A stretch of 64,000 bases of DNA from Ferrimonas sp048263965 (GCF_048263965.1 NZ_JBLXDO010000003.1:1-64000), one strand, 5' to 3'; counted from the stretch's first letter, positions 53,522-62,727 are shown. Translations and numbers: made by a program. Notes: generated from the sequence alone by a model not told the origin.

Positions 53522-54212
53522 ACTAGAGTTCCGCCGACGAGCCTACGCTGACCCCCAGGATCAGGACAAGGCTTTCCTTGATGCCCTGAATGAAGAGGAG
53601 GGGCGTAAAGGCTTTGTTGATGAGCTTCAGGCTCTCGACGAGCGGCTCAGCAGCACAATGAAGATCGCCCCGCCGGACGATCTGGCCAACCGCATCCTGT
53701 TGCAGCAGAACCTGAGCCAATTCCAGCAGCAGCGAAAACGGCAGAGATTCCATCTGGCTGCTGCGGCTTCTGTCGCCTTTGTTATCGGTCTGTCCCTGAC
53801 TCTGATCCGTCAACCCGCGACTCTCGGGGACCACGCTCTGGCTCACGTTGCCCATGAGGCGGGCTTCGCCGACCGTGTAGACGAAGAGGTCAGCTTGACG
53901 GCACTGAATACCAAGTTGGCCAGTTTTGGCGGAAGAATGGACGATCCTCAAGGGCACATCTACTACGCCAACTACTGCGATTTCGACGGTGTGCGCAGCT
54001 TACACCTGGTGATGGACACCCCCGAGGGCAAGATGACCGTATTCTTCGTCCCGAAAGAGCAGAATAAGGAGATGTCTCCAGCCTTCAGCAACGACAGATA
54101 TGACGGCGCGGCCTTCGATATGGGGCCCTTCCAGGTGGCTATCGTTGGTGGTAAGAACCAGCAGCTGGCGCCGACGGTGACTCTGCTGAAAAACACCGTA
54201 CACAGCATCTGA
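53514..54212 (+). CDS. DUF3379 protein, putative anti-sigma factor
   Basis: Protein of 232 residues with an N-terminal cytosolic part (about 1-78), one membrane span (about 79-98, AAAASVAFVIGLSLTLI) and a periplasmic domain. It begins MDELEFRRRAYADPQDQDKA, matching DUF3379 as I recall it from Shewanella and Vibrio. Overlap with the sigma gene and the one-span layout are those of an anti-sigma factor, although the classic zinc-binding HxxxCxxC is absent. The periplasmic part has a single Cys (NYCDFDG). Confidence 0.8.
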   Translation: MDELEFRRRAYADPQDQDKAFLDALNEEEGRKGFVDELQALDERLSSTMKIAPPDDLANRILLQQNLSQFQQQRKRQRFHLAAAASVAFVIGLSLTLIRQPATLGDHALAHVAHEAGFADRVDEEVSLTALNTKLASFGGRMDDPQGHIYYANYCDFDGVRSLHLVMDTPEGKMTVFFVPKEQNKEMSPAFSNDRYDGAAFDMGPFQVAIVGGKNQQLAPTVTLLKNTVHSI

Positions 54213-54225
54213 ACGGTCGAAAAAA

Positions 54226-54247
54226 CAGGCCGCCCCTGAGCGGCCTG
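54226..54247. terminator. Hairpin after the DUF3379 gene
   Basis: CAGGCCGC / GCGGCCTG with a 6-base loop. A poly-A run stands upstream but no T-run downstream, so it is a weak terminator for the plus strand. Confidence 0.5.
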
Positions 54248-54386
54248 AGCCCTCCCTCAACTGCATAAATAGTCACAACAATCACTCATTTGCAGTAACA
54301 TCCACCAGACAAACACAAACACCCAACAGCTTTCGCCAATCTTTTAACCTCAACGCCACACTTCATTCTGTATACAAAGCGGCATT

Positions 54387-54402
54387 CGTGACACTGGTCA
54401 CG
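54387..54402 (+). promoter_or_regulatory. CRP-like operator upstream of putP
   Basis: CGTGA-CACTGG-TCACG is a symmetric match to TGTGA-N6-TCACA, with 6-bp arms CGTGAC/GTCACG. It is about 170 bases before the putP ATG. E. coli putP is CRP-activated, which makes this plausible. Confidence 0.5.
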
Positions 54403-54502
54403 CTACCTGCTCTTTGTTAGCATGAAAATATCTCTGGATAATTCATTCAGATCATATGCTTAATTATTGACCTCCCCATGGCGCTCAAAGAAGCCCTGGG
54501 GA

Positions 54503-54538
54503 TCCCGCCCCGCAGCGGCCAAACCGCGCCTGCCGGGA
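54503..54538 (+). other. Extended imperfect hairpin in the putP leader
   Basis: TCCCG pairs with CGGGA, GCAG with CTGC and CGG with CCG around loop CCAAA, with small bulges on each side. It ends 34 bases before the ATG in a region otherwise AT-rich, so it may be a structured leader. Confidence 0.45.
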
Positions 54539-54572
54539 CCCGACAGACCCTTAACCCGAATAAACTAAAACG

Positions 54573-56012
54573 ATGATCTCGACCCCTGCATTAATCACAT
54601 TCTTCGGTTACCTGATCCTGCTTCTGGTGATCGGAACCCTGGCTTATCGAGCCACCAGCACCTCCAGCGACTACATCCTTGGAGGGCGAAAGATGGGGCC
54701 CGCAGTCACGGCGCTGAGTGTTGGCGCATCCGACATGTCGGGCTGGCTGCTGCTGGGTCTGCCTGGTTCGGTCTACCTTTCCGGCCTCGGGGAGATGTGG
54801 ATAGGCATAGGATTGGTGGTCGGTGCCTGGCTCAACTGGCTGATTGTCGCCAAGCGGCTGCGCGTCTACACCTACTTTACCGATGACGCCCTGACCATGC
54901 CGGACTTTTTGGAGAAACGCTTCCACGATACCGGTGTGTTGAGGCTGGTGGCCGCCAGCATTACCCTGCTCTTTTTTGTCTTCTACACCTCTTCCGGCAT
55001 GGTAGGCGGCGCCATCCTGTTCGAAAAGGTGTTTGGCCTGGATTACACCACGGCCCTGATGATCGGCAGTGCCATCATCGTCTCCTACACCTTCGTCGGC
55101 GGCTTCTTCGCCGTGAGCTGGACAGACTTCCTCCAGGGGTTGTTGATGCTGTTTGCCCTGTTGCTGGTGCCCGCCATGGTATTCGGTGCCCACGAAGTCA
55201 CTCTGGACACACTGCCTGCCACCATGACCCAGGTGGTGTCCGACAACACTACGGCCATAGGGATGATCTCTCTGCTTGCCTGGGGCCTGGGCTACTTTGG
55301 TCAGCCTCATATTCTGAGTCGCTTTATGGCCATCGGTGACGTTAAACACCTGCCTCTCTCGCGTCGCATCGCCATGGGCTGGATGCTGCTCTCTCTGGTG
55401 GGTGCCCTGGCGACCGGCCTGGCCGGTGCGGCCTTTTTCCATGACAAGCCGCTCCCCAATGCGGAGACCGTGTTCATTGAGCTGAGCCGGGTGCTGTTCA
55501 ACCCCTGGATGGCAGGCATCCTGATTGCGGCGATTCTCTCCGCCATCATGAGCACCATCGACTCCCAGTTGCTGGTGTGCTCCTCAGTGGTCACCGAAGA
55601 CTTCTATAAGAAGTGGCTCAGACCAGAGGCCAGCGAGCGAGAAAAGGTGATGGTCGGTCGACTCACCGTGCTGAGTGTTGCCGTCATCGCCACCCTGATC
55701 GCCCTCAACCCGGAGAGCACAGTACTTGAACTGGTCAGCTATGCCTGGGCAGGGTTTGGCGCCTCATTTGGCCCGGTGATTCTGCTGGCTCTTTACTGGA
55801 AAGGGTACAGCCGCTTCGGTGCCATTGCTACCATCCTGGTCGGTGCGGCAACCGTGGTCCTCTGGAAGCAGGCAGAAGGCGGTATTTTCGATCTTTACGA
55901 AATACTCCCCGGCTTCCTCCTGGCCACCCTGGCCGGTGTACTGGTCAGCCTGATGTTACCAGCCGATAACAAAACCCTGGTCCTTCACGACTCCTTTGAG
56001 CAAAAACTCTAG
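54573..56012 (+). CDS. putP: Sodium/proline symporter PutP
   Basis: Inner-membrane transporter of 479 residues of the sodium:solute symporter family with about 13 spans. LSVGASDMSGWLLLGLPGSVYL (about 47-68) contains the Ser and Asp residues that line the sodium and proline sites of PutP, and GWGL-type GLGYFGQPHILSRFMAI near residue 230 and AAILSAIMSTIDSQLLVCSS near 315 are family signatures. These fit PutP better than PanF or glucose symporters. No putA gene is seen beside it. A clear ribosome site is lacking before the ATG. Confidence 0.9.
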   Translation: MISTPALITFFGYLILLLVIGTLAYRATSTSSDYILGGRKMGPAVTALSVGASDMSGWLLLGLPGSVYLSGLGEMWIGIGLVVGAWLNWLIVAKRLRVYTYFTDDALTMPDFLEKRFHDTGVLRLVAASITLLFFVFYTSSGMVGGAILFEKVFGLDYTTALMIGSAIIVSYTFVGGFFAVSWTDFLQGLLMLFALLLVPAMVFGAHEVTLDTLPATMTQVVSDNTTAIGMISLLAWGLGYFGQPHILSRFMAIGDVKHLPLSRRIAMGWMLLSLVGALATGLAGAAFFHDKPLPNAETVFIELSRVLFNPWMAGILIAAILSAIMSTIDSQLLVCSSVVTEDFYKKWLRPEASEREKVMVGRLTVLSVAVIATLIALNPESTVLELVSYAWAGFGASFGPVILLALYWKGYSRFGAIATILVGAATVVLWKQAEGGIFDLYEILPGFLLATLAGVLVSLMLPADNKTLVLHDSFEQKL

Positions 56013-56356
56013 CCTTTCCCATTGCGGGGAGCCAGCTCCCCGCACATTTCTCCAATTCCCCACCCTGCATTAGAGCTTTTACCCTGAACTCGCCCGGATT
56101 AGGGCTTTTACTCTAAATAAAGTCCCGAAGAAACAAACTCTTAACAGAATGTCATTTCGCTTCACATTCGCAGATTTTCATGGCAAATTTGCCTCAATTA
56201 CCGTGGTGGTCGGAGCTCCAATGAGGAAGCTAACCCTCTACAATGGCCCCGGACGACACAACCGGCATTTGAGGCGAACATGCTTCTATCGTCGGGAATA
56301 ATGATGAAAAAATGGCCAACAAGGCCGATAACAAGACCCCATATCCAGAGAGAGTT
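56013..56356. other. Upstream region of the second fadL-type gene
   Basis: About 344 bp without a gene. It contains a pair of near-identical 17-bp direct repeats (56069-56114), listed separately. Confidence 0.55.
56069..56114 (+). repeat. Pair of 17-bp direct repeats upstream of the fadL-type gene
   Basis: ATTAGAGCTTTTACCCT (56069-56085) recurs as ATTAGGGCTTTTACTCT (56098-56114), two mismatches, 29 bases start to start, close to three helical turns. Both face the downstream porin gene, so a regulator bound to the same face is possible. Confidence 0.6.
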
Positions 56357-57730
56357 ATGAAAACCTTCAATAAGACCCTTATCGCCACGGCTCTGATGGC
56401 CGTCAGTGCCGGCTCCTCCGCTGCCGGATTCCTGCTGAACGAAACCTCCGTTTCCGGACTCGGCCGCGCATTTGCCGGTGAAGGCGCTGCCGCTGACGAT
56501 GCAGCCGTGCTCGCCCGCAACCCTGCCGCCATGGCTCTGTTTGACCAGACCGCCCTCTCTCTGGCCGGCACCTACATCGATCCAGGTGTAGACATGCGTG
56601 GTGTCTCCAGCCCCCTGGGCTCAGACCCAAGCGCCCTCAACATTGATGGCGCCGCCCCTCAGGCTTTCGTTCCCGCTGCCTACCTGATCATGCCACTGAA
56701 CGAAAAGGTCGCCATCGGCTTTGCCGGTTACTCCAACTTTGGCCTGGGCACCGACTTCGGTGAGAACTACCCTGCGGGCACCATCGCCGGCAGCACCGAC
56801 CTGCTCACCATGAACCTGAACACCAGCGTTTCCTACCGTGTTAACGACCAGCTGAGCCTGGGCCTGGGTCTGAACGCCGTCTACGGTGACGCCGAGCTGA
56901 TTCGTCACTTTGGCGAAACCGCGCCCCTGATCAACGGTATGGTCGACGCCAACCTGGGCCCTGCCGCCGGCTTGGCTCCGGATCTGGAACCCAGCAGCAT
57001 CTCCGGCAAGATGGCCGGTGACGGCTGGGGCTTTGGCTTCAATGTCGGTGTGCTCTACGAACTGAATGACGATCACCGCATCGCCCTGACCTACAAGTCC
57101 AAGACCACCATCGAGCTGGAAGGCCACTACACCAATGACCTGGCCGCCGGCATCGCCACCGACTCCTTAGTGGGCATGGGCAGCAGCAAGGTTGACGGCA
57201 CCCTGGATCTGGACCTGCCAGACATCCTGGAGTTCTCCGGCTACCACAAGGTCAGCGACAAGGTGATCCTGCACACCACAGTGATGTGGACCGGCTGGAG
57301 CGTGTTTGAAGAGCTGCGCGGCGTAGCCGATGGTGATGCCACCCTGGAAGGCCCTCTGTGTGCCAACGGCAACCCAGCCTGTCAGATCTCCGATGGTCAG
57401 ACTCTGCTGCTGAAGGAAGAGAACTTTGAAAATGCCTGGCGCTTTGGCCTGGGTATGACCTACCTGATGAGCGACGTGGTCACCCTGCGTGCCGGTATCG
57501 CCTACGACGAGACTCCCATCCCAGAGACTCACCGTACCGTTTCCATCCCCGACTCTGACCGCATGTGGTACAGCTTCGGCGCCAACTACCAGCTGTCCGA
57601 CAGCTCCGACATCGACCTGGCCTTTACCTTCATCGATGGCAAAGAGGTTCGCGTTGAAGAGGATGGCTATGTGCTGAACTCCGAAGGTAACGCCTTCCTG
57701 GTGGGTGCCCAGTACAACTACCGCTTCTGA
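56357..57730 (+). CDS. fadL: FadL-family long-chain fatty acid outer-membrane transporter
   Basis: Outer-membrane barrel of 457 residues. Signal peptide residues 1-22 (MKTFNKTLIATALMAVSAGSSA), then AGFLLNETSVSGLGRAFAGE and the NPAA motif (VLARNPAAMALF) that mark FadL proteins; the C-terminus YNYRF ends in Phe. It is closer to classical FadL than the copy at 11679-12929. The ATG at 56357 follows AGAGAG. Cys pair CANGNPAC (about residues 334-341) would form an extracellular disulfide loop. Codon use suggests high expression. A strong terminator follows. Confidence 0.9.
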   Translation: MKTFNKTLIATALMAVSAGSSAAGFLLNETSVSGLGRAFAGEGAAADDAAVLARNPAAMALFDQTALSLAGTYIDPGVDMRGVSSPLGSDPSALNIDGAAPQAFVPAAYLIMPLNEKVAIGFAGYSNFGLGTDFGENYPAGTIAGSTDLLTMNLNTSVSYRVNDQLSLGLGLNAVYGDAELIRHFGETAPLINGMVDANLGPAAGLAPDLEPSSISGKMAGDGWGFGFNVGVLYELNDDHRIALTYKSKTTIELEGHYTNDLAAGIATDSLVGMGSSKVDGTLDLDLPDILEFSGYHKVSDKVILHTTVMWTGWSVFEELRGVADGDATLEGPLCANGNPACQISDGQTLLLKEENFENAWRFGLGMTYLMSDVVTLRAGIAYDETPIPETHRTVSIPDSDRMWYSFGANYQLSDSSDIDLAFTFIDGKEVRVEEDGYVLNSEGNAFLVGAQYNYRF

Positions 57731-57744
57731 TAGCCCTCTCTCCG

Positions 57745-57775
57745 AAAAGCCGCGACATAATGTCGCGGCTTTTTT
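57745..57775 (+). terminator. Terminator after the fadL-type gene
   Basis: AAAAGCCGCGACA / TGTCGCGGCTTTT, a 13-pair stem with loop TAA and further Ts. Confidence 0.95.
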
Positions 57776-57835
57776 ATGTTCACTTTCTTTCCACTGCGTC
57801 GCCTTTAATGTAAAGAGTGTGCTCACAAGTTGAAT

Positions 57836-57851
57836 ATTAGACTTTTCTAAT
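57836..57851. promoter_or_regulatory. Palindromic operator upstream of the RND exporter operon
   Basis: ATTAGA-CTTT-TCTAAT is a perfect 6-bp inverted repeat, 35 bases before the ATG at 57886, overlapping where a promoter should lie. Two AGTGTGC motifs flank it (57816 and 57857 regions). A TetR- or MarR-type repressor would suit, but none is encoded nearby in the window. Confidence 0.55.
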
Positions 57852-57885
57852 TTATAGTGTGCACATTGAATTAGGGAGTTCTAAT

Positions 57886-60414
57886 ATGAAAGAGAGGCTG
57901 ATCCAGTTTGCCACCGGCTACCCCAAGCGGGTTTATGCCCTGGTGCTGGCGCTGACCCTGGCCGCAGCGGCCATGATTCCGATGATCCAGATCGATACCG
58001 ATCCTGAGAACATGTTGCCCGAGCAAGATGTGGCCCGAGTGTTCCACAATGCCACCAAAGCTGAATTTGCCCTCTACGACAGCATAGTGGTCGGCGCGGT
58101 CGCCGATGGCCCCGAAGGCATCTTCACTCCCTCTTCACTGGCGCAGATGAAACGGATCACCGATGCCACCTTGGCCATCGACGGCGTCGTCAAAGCCGAC
58201 CTGATGGCACTCTCCACCGTAGATAACATCACCCAGGAGGGACCTGGCACCATACGTTTTGAGTATATGATGCAGGCCGCTCCAGACGTTCAGGCCGGCG
58301 CCGATGCCATCGCCGAAGCGGTCGCCCGCCTCCCCCTGCTGAACAACACTCTGGTGTCCGGGGACAAACAGGCCGCCGCCATCTACGTTCCGCTGAAGGA
58401 CAAAGACCAAAGCTTCGAGGTTGCCGAACAGATACGCGCCATCATCCAGCAGGTGCAGCCCGACGCCGACTACCACATCACCGGCCTGCCCGTGGCAGAG
58501 AATCAGTTTGGCCACGAGATGTTCGTCCAGATGGGCGTTTCCGCTCCCCTGGCCGGCGTAATGATCTTCCTGATGATGCTCTATTTCTTCCGTTCAATGC
58601 CCCTGGTTGTCGCCCCCATGTTGGTGGCCATGGCCACGGTGATCATCATCGTCGGCAGCCTCATCGGAATGGGCTTCACCGTGCACATCATGTCCTCCAT
58701 GATCGCCATCTTCCTGATGCCCATTGCCGTGGTGGACTCCATTCATATCATGAGCGAATTCGCCGATCACTATCAGCCAGGAAAGCAGGCTCGTAAGGTG
58801 ACCGAGAAGGTGGTGCGCGACCTGTTTACCCCCATGCTGTTCACCTCGGTAACCTCAGCCGTGGGCTTCTTCTCTCTGATGATCACCCCGATTCCGCCAG
58901 TGCAGATCTTCGGCGCCTTTGTGGGCAGCGGCATCCTGTTGGCCTTTCTGCTGACCATCACCCTGTTGCCCGCCTACATAGTACGCATGTCTCCACAAGC
59001 CCTGGAAAAGATGCAGCAGAAGCTGCACGCTCCCAAAGGCCCGGGCCTGCTCAGTCGTCTGCTGGAGCGCACAGGTCAGCGCAGTGTCACCCTGGCCAAG
59101 CCCATCGTCGCTATTAGCCTGGCAGTGCTGGCCCTGAGCCTGTGGGGAATCAGCAAGATTCAGATCAACGACAACCCGGTTCGCTGGTTCAAGCAGGACC
59201 ATGAGATCCGCGTGGCCGATCGGGCACTGAACCATCATTTTGCCGGCACCTATGACGCCTACCTGGTGCTCAGCGCCCAACCCTCTGATGCCATCTCTCA
59301 GGCGCAGCTGCAGCAGCTCACCGATATCCTGGGAGAGCCCCAGCGGGCGTTGGCCATCAAGGCCAAACAGGGCAGTGCCGAAGCCCTCTCTGAGTTGCTT
59401 CTGGCCCTGGAGGATGCCAGCTTTGACACCGGTGACCCACGCATCGACCCCCTGCTAGCCAGCCTGGAACAGCAGGCCGAAGCCCAGCGGCGCTTCCTGG
59501 ATCCCACTCTGCTTGGCTGGATGGCCAATCTGCAAGCCTACCTGGACAGCACCGGTCTGGTGGGAAAAAGCAACGGACTGCCCGACATCGTCAAAACGGT
59601 CAACCGGGAGCTGCGCAGTGGCGAGGACAGGGACCTGGCCCTGCCGGACAGCGCCGCCGGCGTCGCTCAGACTCTGCTTCAGTATCAGTCCAGTCACCGC
59701 CCCAACGACCTGTGGCACTTCGTTACCCCGGACTACCGCAAAGGACTGTTGTGGCTGCAACTGACTTCAGGGGATAACCAGCACATGAGCCAGGTGATCG
59801 ATGCCGTCGATGGTTATCTGGCTCAGCACCCTGTGCCCAAGGGAATCGATCTCAACTGGGCCGGCAAAGCCTACATCAACGTGGTGTGGCAGGACGCCAT
59901 GGTCAGCGGCATGCGGGACAGCCTGCTTTGGGCCTTTGTCATCGTACTGGGGATGATGGTGCTGCTGTTCCGATCCCCACTCTATGGGCTGCTGGCGATG
60001 TTACCCCTGACCCTGACCATCAGTTTCATCTATGGCCTTATCGGGTGGTTGGGCAAAGACTACGACATGCCCATTGCGGTGCTCTCTGCACTGACCCTGG
60101 GACTGTCGGTGGATTTTGCCATCCACTTCCTGGAACGATTCCGCGAGCAGCTCAAACTGGAGGGCGACGTGCGCCGGGCCCTGACCGCCATGTTCCAGGA
60201 GCCAGCCAGGGCCATCAGCCGAAACGCCATCGTTATCGCCATCGGTTTTACCCCCCTGCTGCTGGCGCCCCTGGTTCCCTACATCACCGTCGGAGTGCTG
60301 CTGGCCAGCATCATGGCGATCTCCGCCTTGACCACACTGCTGCTGTTGCCTGCCAGCCTGTGGTTGCTGGCGCCCCTGCTTAAGCGCACCCCGTCTTTGG
60401 CCACCCAACAATGA
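57886..60414 (+). CDS. RND-superfamily MMPL-type exporter
   Basis: Inner-membrane transporter of 842 residues with two halves of six spans each and large periplasmic loops after spans 1 and 7, as in MMPL/HpnN-like members of the RND superfamily. The start MKERLIQFATGYPKRVYALVLAL follows TTAGGGAG. Charged or polar motifs VVDSIHIMSEFADHYQPGK in the first half and LGLSVDFAIHFLERFREQLK in the second are the matching fourth-helix segments. Such proteins move lipids or other hydrophobic molecules. The next two genes (LolA-like protein and outer-membrane barrel) complete a likely cross-envelope route. Stop overlaps the next possible start as ATGA. Confidence 0.9.
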   Translation: MKERLIQFATGYPKRVYALVLALTLAAAAMIPMIQIDTDPENMLPEQDVARVFHNATKAEFALYDSIVVGAVADGPEGIFTPSSLAQMKRITDATLAIDGVVKADLMALSTVDNITQEGPGTIRFEYMMQAAPDVQAGADAIAEAVARLPLLNNTLVSGDKQAAAIYVPLKDKDQSFEVAEQIRAIIQQVQPDADYHITGLPVAENQFGHEMFVQMGVSAPLAGVMIFLMMLYFFRSMPLVVAPMLVAMATVIIIVGSLIGMGFTVHIMSSMIAIFLMPIAVVDSIHIMSEFADHYQPGKQARKVTEKVVRDLFTPMLFTSVTSAVGFFSLMITPIPPVQIFGAFVGSGILLAFLLTITLLPAYIVRMSPQALEKMQQKLHAPKGPGLLSRLLERTGQRSVTLAKPIVAISLAVLALSLWGISKIQINDNPVRWFKQDHEIRVADRALNHHFAGTYDAYLVLSAQPSDAISQAQLQQLTDILGEPQRALAIKAKQGSAEALSELLLALEDASFDTGDPRIDPLLASLEQQAEAQRRFLDPTLLGWMANLQAYLDSTGLVGKSNGLPDIVKTVNRELRSGEDRDLALPDSAAGVAQTLLQYQSSHRPNDLWHFVTPDYRKGLLWLQLTSGDNQHMSQVIDAVDGYLAQHPVPKGIDLNWAGKAYINVVWQDAMVSGMRDSLLWAFVIVLGMMVLLFRSPLYGLLAMLPLTLTISFIYGLIGWLGKDYDMPIAVLSALTLGLSVDFAIHFLERFREQLKLEGDVRRALTAMFQEPARAISRNAIVIAIGFTPLLLAPLVPYITVGVLLASIMAISALTTLLLLPASLWLLAPLLKRTPSLATQQ

Positions 60415-60425
60415 GGAGAAACGCC

Positions 60426-61202
60426 ATGAGAACCCTGTTTACCCTGATTGCCACCTCACTCCTCAGCCTGCAGGCGATGGCCATCACCGCCGAAGAGGTG
60501 GTGGAACAAGCCAACCTGGCCTCCTTCTATGCCGGTGATGACGGCCGCAGCCAGGCCAGGATGACCATCGTCGATGCCCAGGGAAGAAAGCAGACCCGGC
60601 AATTCTCCCTGCTGCGCCGCACTGTGGAAAAAGGAGGCGATCAACAGATGCTGGTGTTCTTCTCCCGGCCGTCGGATGTCCGTGGCACGGTATTTCGGGT
60701 CGAGAAGAAGGTCGACTGTGACGATGACCGCTGGCTCTACCTTCCGGGACTGGATCTGCTCAAGCGGATCAGCGCCGGAGATAAGCGCACCTCCTTCGTC
60801 GGCAGCCACTTCTTCTACGAAGATGTCTCCGGGCGCAATCTCAAGGAGGACAGCTTTAACCTGGTTGAGGAGAGTGACAGCCACTATCTGATTGAAGCCA
60901 AGCCCAAGGCGGCCAACTCGGTGGAATTTTCCAGCTACCGGGTGTGGGTGGACAAGGGCAACTGGCTGCCCTCTAAAGTGGAGTACCAGGACAAGCAGGG
61001 AGAACTCTATCGCCGGGTAGAGACGGTTAAGATCGAGACCATTGGTGGCTACCCTACGGTGCTGCGGTCAAAAATCAGTGACCTAGCCTCCGGTGGTTAC
61101 ACCCTGATGGAGTTCCGTGGTGTTCAGTATGATCTCGGGCTGCCGGAATCGATCTTCTCTGAGCGCAGCATGCGCCAGCCTCCGGTCAAATACTTAAGGT
61201 AA
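60426..61202 (+). CDS. Periplasmic outer-membrane lipoprotein-sorting (LolA-like) protein
   Basis: Exported protein of 258 residues. A signal peptide (MRTLFTLIATSLLSLQAMA) precedes a LolA/LolB-like single-sheet fold, with QARMTIVDAQGRKQTRQFSLLRR and DRWLYLPGLDLLKRISAGDKRTSFVGSHF-type strands that mark the family usually annotated outer membrane lipoprotein-sorting protein. I chose the ATG at 60426, with GAGGAG 8-14 bases ahead, over the ATG at 60411. Members sit beside RND exporters and probably carry a hydrophobic cargo across the periplasm. Confidence 0.87.
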   Translation: MRTLFTLIATSLLSLQAMAITAEEVVEQANLASFYAGDDGRSQARMTIVDAQGRKQTRQFSLLRRTVEKGGDQQMLVFFSRPSDVRGTVFRVEKKVDCDDDRWLYLPGLDLLKRISAGDKRTSFVGSHFFYEDVSGRNLKEDSFNLVEESDSHYLIEAKPKAANSVEFSSYRVWVDKGNWLPSKVEYQDKQGELYRRVETVKIETIGGYPTVLRSKISDLASGGYTLMEFRGVQYDLGLPESIFSERSMRQPPVKYLR

Positions 61203-61206
61203 GCCG

Positions 61207-62490
61207 ATGATCCGGTTGCAGTCCCTGAGCCTGGCCTTAGGCCTTACCCTGTTCGCCCCTGTGACTCTGGCCTCCGACGAAGAGTGGGATGAGGCGTGGG
61301 AGGACGATCCCTGGGCAGAGCAGGTCGCCTCCCCCTGGCAGCCGCTGTCCGGTTATCTGGAACTGGGCTATGGCACCCGCCTGCAGTCCGATTCGGCGGG
61401 GCTCGATGGCCCCACCCTGTCTCAGGCCCTGGGACGGCTGGAGACCGGCTATCGCAGTGACCGCCTTCAGGGCAGTCTGCGGCTGGACCTGGGCTATGAT
61501 GATGCCGTTGACCAGTGGATTTTTGATGTTCGCGAACTGACCCTGGGCACAGATGTCGGCACCGACGCCCACCTTAAAGTGGGTCGGCAGGTTCTCACCT
61601 GGGGGACAGGTGACTACCTGTTTCTCAATGACCTGTTTCCCAAGGATTGGCAGGCGTTCTTCTCCGGGCAGGACGATGAGTATCTCAAGGCACCGGTCAA
61701 CGCCATCAAGGGCAGTTGGTATGGCCAAATCGTCAACCTGGATCTGGTGTATATGCCCAGGTTCGAGGCAGACAACTACCTTAACGGGGAGCGCTTTTCC
61801 TACTTTGACCCCATCAGTGGTCAGAAAGTCGCCCCCGACAAGCGTGCCGATGAGCCCAGCGACGATGCCGCCTCGGCCCGGCTCTACTGGACTCATCAGG
61901 GAACCGAATATGCTCTCTACGGTTATTGGGGCTACACCGGCCAGCCCTTGGGCGCGGATGCTCAGGGCAAGCCGCAACACGCCCGCCTCAACGCCTATGG
62001 CGCCAGTGTGCGCCTGCCAGCCATGGGTGGGTTGCTCAACGCCGAAACCGCCTACCATCTGAGCCCGGATGCAGACAATATCACCCTGTCTGCCCCTCAG
62101 GACAAAGTGCTTGCCCTACTGGGCTATGAAACCGAACTGGTCACCAACCTCACAGGCTCAGTGCAGTACTATCTGGAGCATATCCGCGACTACCAGGATT
62201 ACCTGACCTCCCTGCCCAATCCCGAATATGGCGCCGACCAGAATCGCCAGTTATTCACCCTGAGACTCACCTACCGGGGGATGCAGGAGAAGCTGACTCT
62301 GAGCCTGTTCAGCTTCTACTCACCCACGGACCGGGATTTCTACCTGAAACCCCAGGTGAGCTACCGCCCCAACGATCAATGGCTGCTGAGCGGCGGCCTG
62401 AATCTGATGAATGGCCAGGAGCAACACACCTTCTTTGGCCAGTTGGATGACAACAGCAACGCCTGGGTAAGGCTGCGCTATTACTACTAA
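61207..62490 (+). CDS. Outer-membrane beta-barrel protein, DUF1302-like
   Basis: Exported protein of 427 residues with signal peptide (MIRLQSLSLALGLTLFAPVTLA), an acidic Trp-rich start of the mature protein (SDEEWDEAWEDDPWAEQ), and alternating amphipathic strands to the C-terminus (WVRLRYYY), typical of a barrel. VGRQVLTWGTGDYLFLNDLFP matches the DUF1302-type G(R/K)Q-xx-WG motif. It is four bases after the LolA-like gene. Together with the exporter it is likely to handle a hydrophobic substrate; direction of transport is unknown. Confidence 0.82.
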   Translation: MIRLQSLSLALGLTLFAPVTLASDEEWDEAWEDDPWAEQVASPWQPLSGYLELGYGTRLQSDSAGLDGPTLSQALGRLETGYRSDRLQGSLRLDLGYDDAVDQWIFDVRELTLGTDVGTDAHLKVGRQVLTWGTGDYLFLNDLFPKDWQAFFSGQDDEYLKAPVNAIKGSWYGQIVNLDLVYMPRFEADNYLNGERFSYFDPISGQKVAPDKRADEPSDDAASARLYWTHQGTEYALYGYWGYTGQPLGADAQGKPQHARLNAYGASVRLPAMGGLLNAETAYHLSPDADNITLSAPQDKVLALLGYETELVTNLTGSVQYYLEHIRDYQDYLTSLPNPEYGADQNRQLFTLRLTYRGMQEKLTLSLFSFYSPTDRDFYLKPQVSYRPNDQWLLSGGLNLMNGQEQHTFFGQLDDNSNAWVRLRYYY

Positions 62491-62505
62491 GACAAGGAGC
62501 TTTCC

Positions 62506-62727
62506 ATGAGTCGATTTTCCACCGAGCGCGCCACCATGACTTTTGCCGGTACCATGGTGCTGGTATCCGTCGCCCTGACCCACTGGGTCCACCCGCTCTT
62601 CTTCTGGTTCACCGTTTTCATCGGTGTTAACCTAATCCAATCCTCCTTCACCGGGCTGTGCCCGGCCACCATGGTGATGAAGAAGCTGGGGATGCCGACA
62701 GAAAGAGAGTTAGCCACCAGAGAATAG
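62506..62727 (+). CDS. DUF2892 two-span membrane protein (YgaP membrane-half type)
   Basis: Protein of 73 residues with two spans (about 12-30 and 34-52) and the segment FIGVNLIQSSFTGLCPATMVMKKLG, the DUF2892 signature with its single conserved Cys (Cys52). It corresponds to the membrane half of E. coli YgaP. The rhodanese half follows as a separate gene 5 bases downstream. It starts 15 bases after the barrel gene and may be part of that operon. Confidence 0.88.
   Translation: MSRFSTERATMTFAGTMVLVSVALTHWVHPLFFWFTVFIGVNLIQSSFTGLCPATMVMKKLGMPTERELATRE

Larger units (their letters stand above)
54248..54572. other. Upstream region of putP
   Basis: About 325 bp without a gene. It holds a CRP-like inverted repeat (54387-54402) and a GC-rich foldable segment (54503-54538) close to the putP start; both are listed separately. 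Confidence 0.55.
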
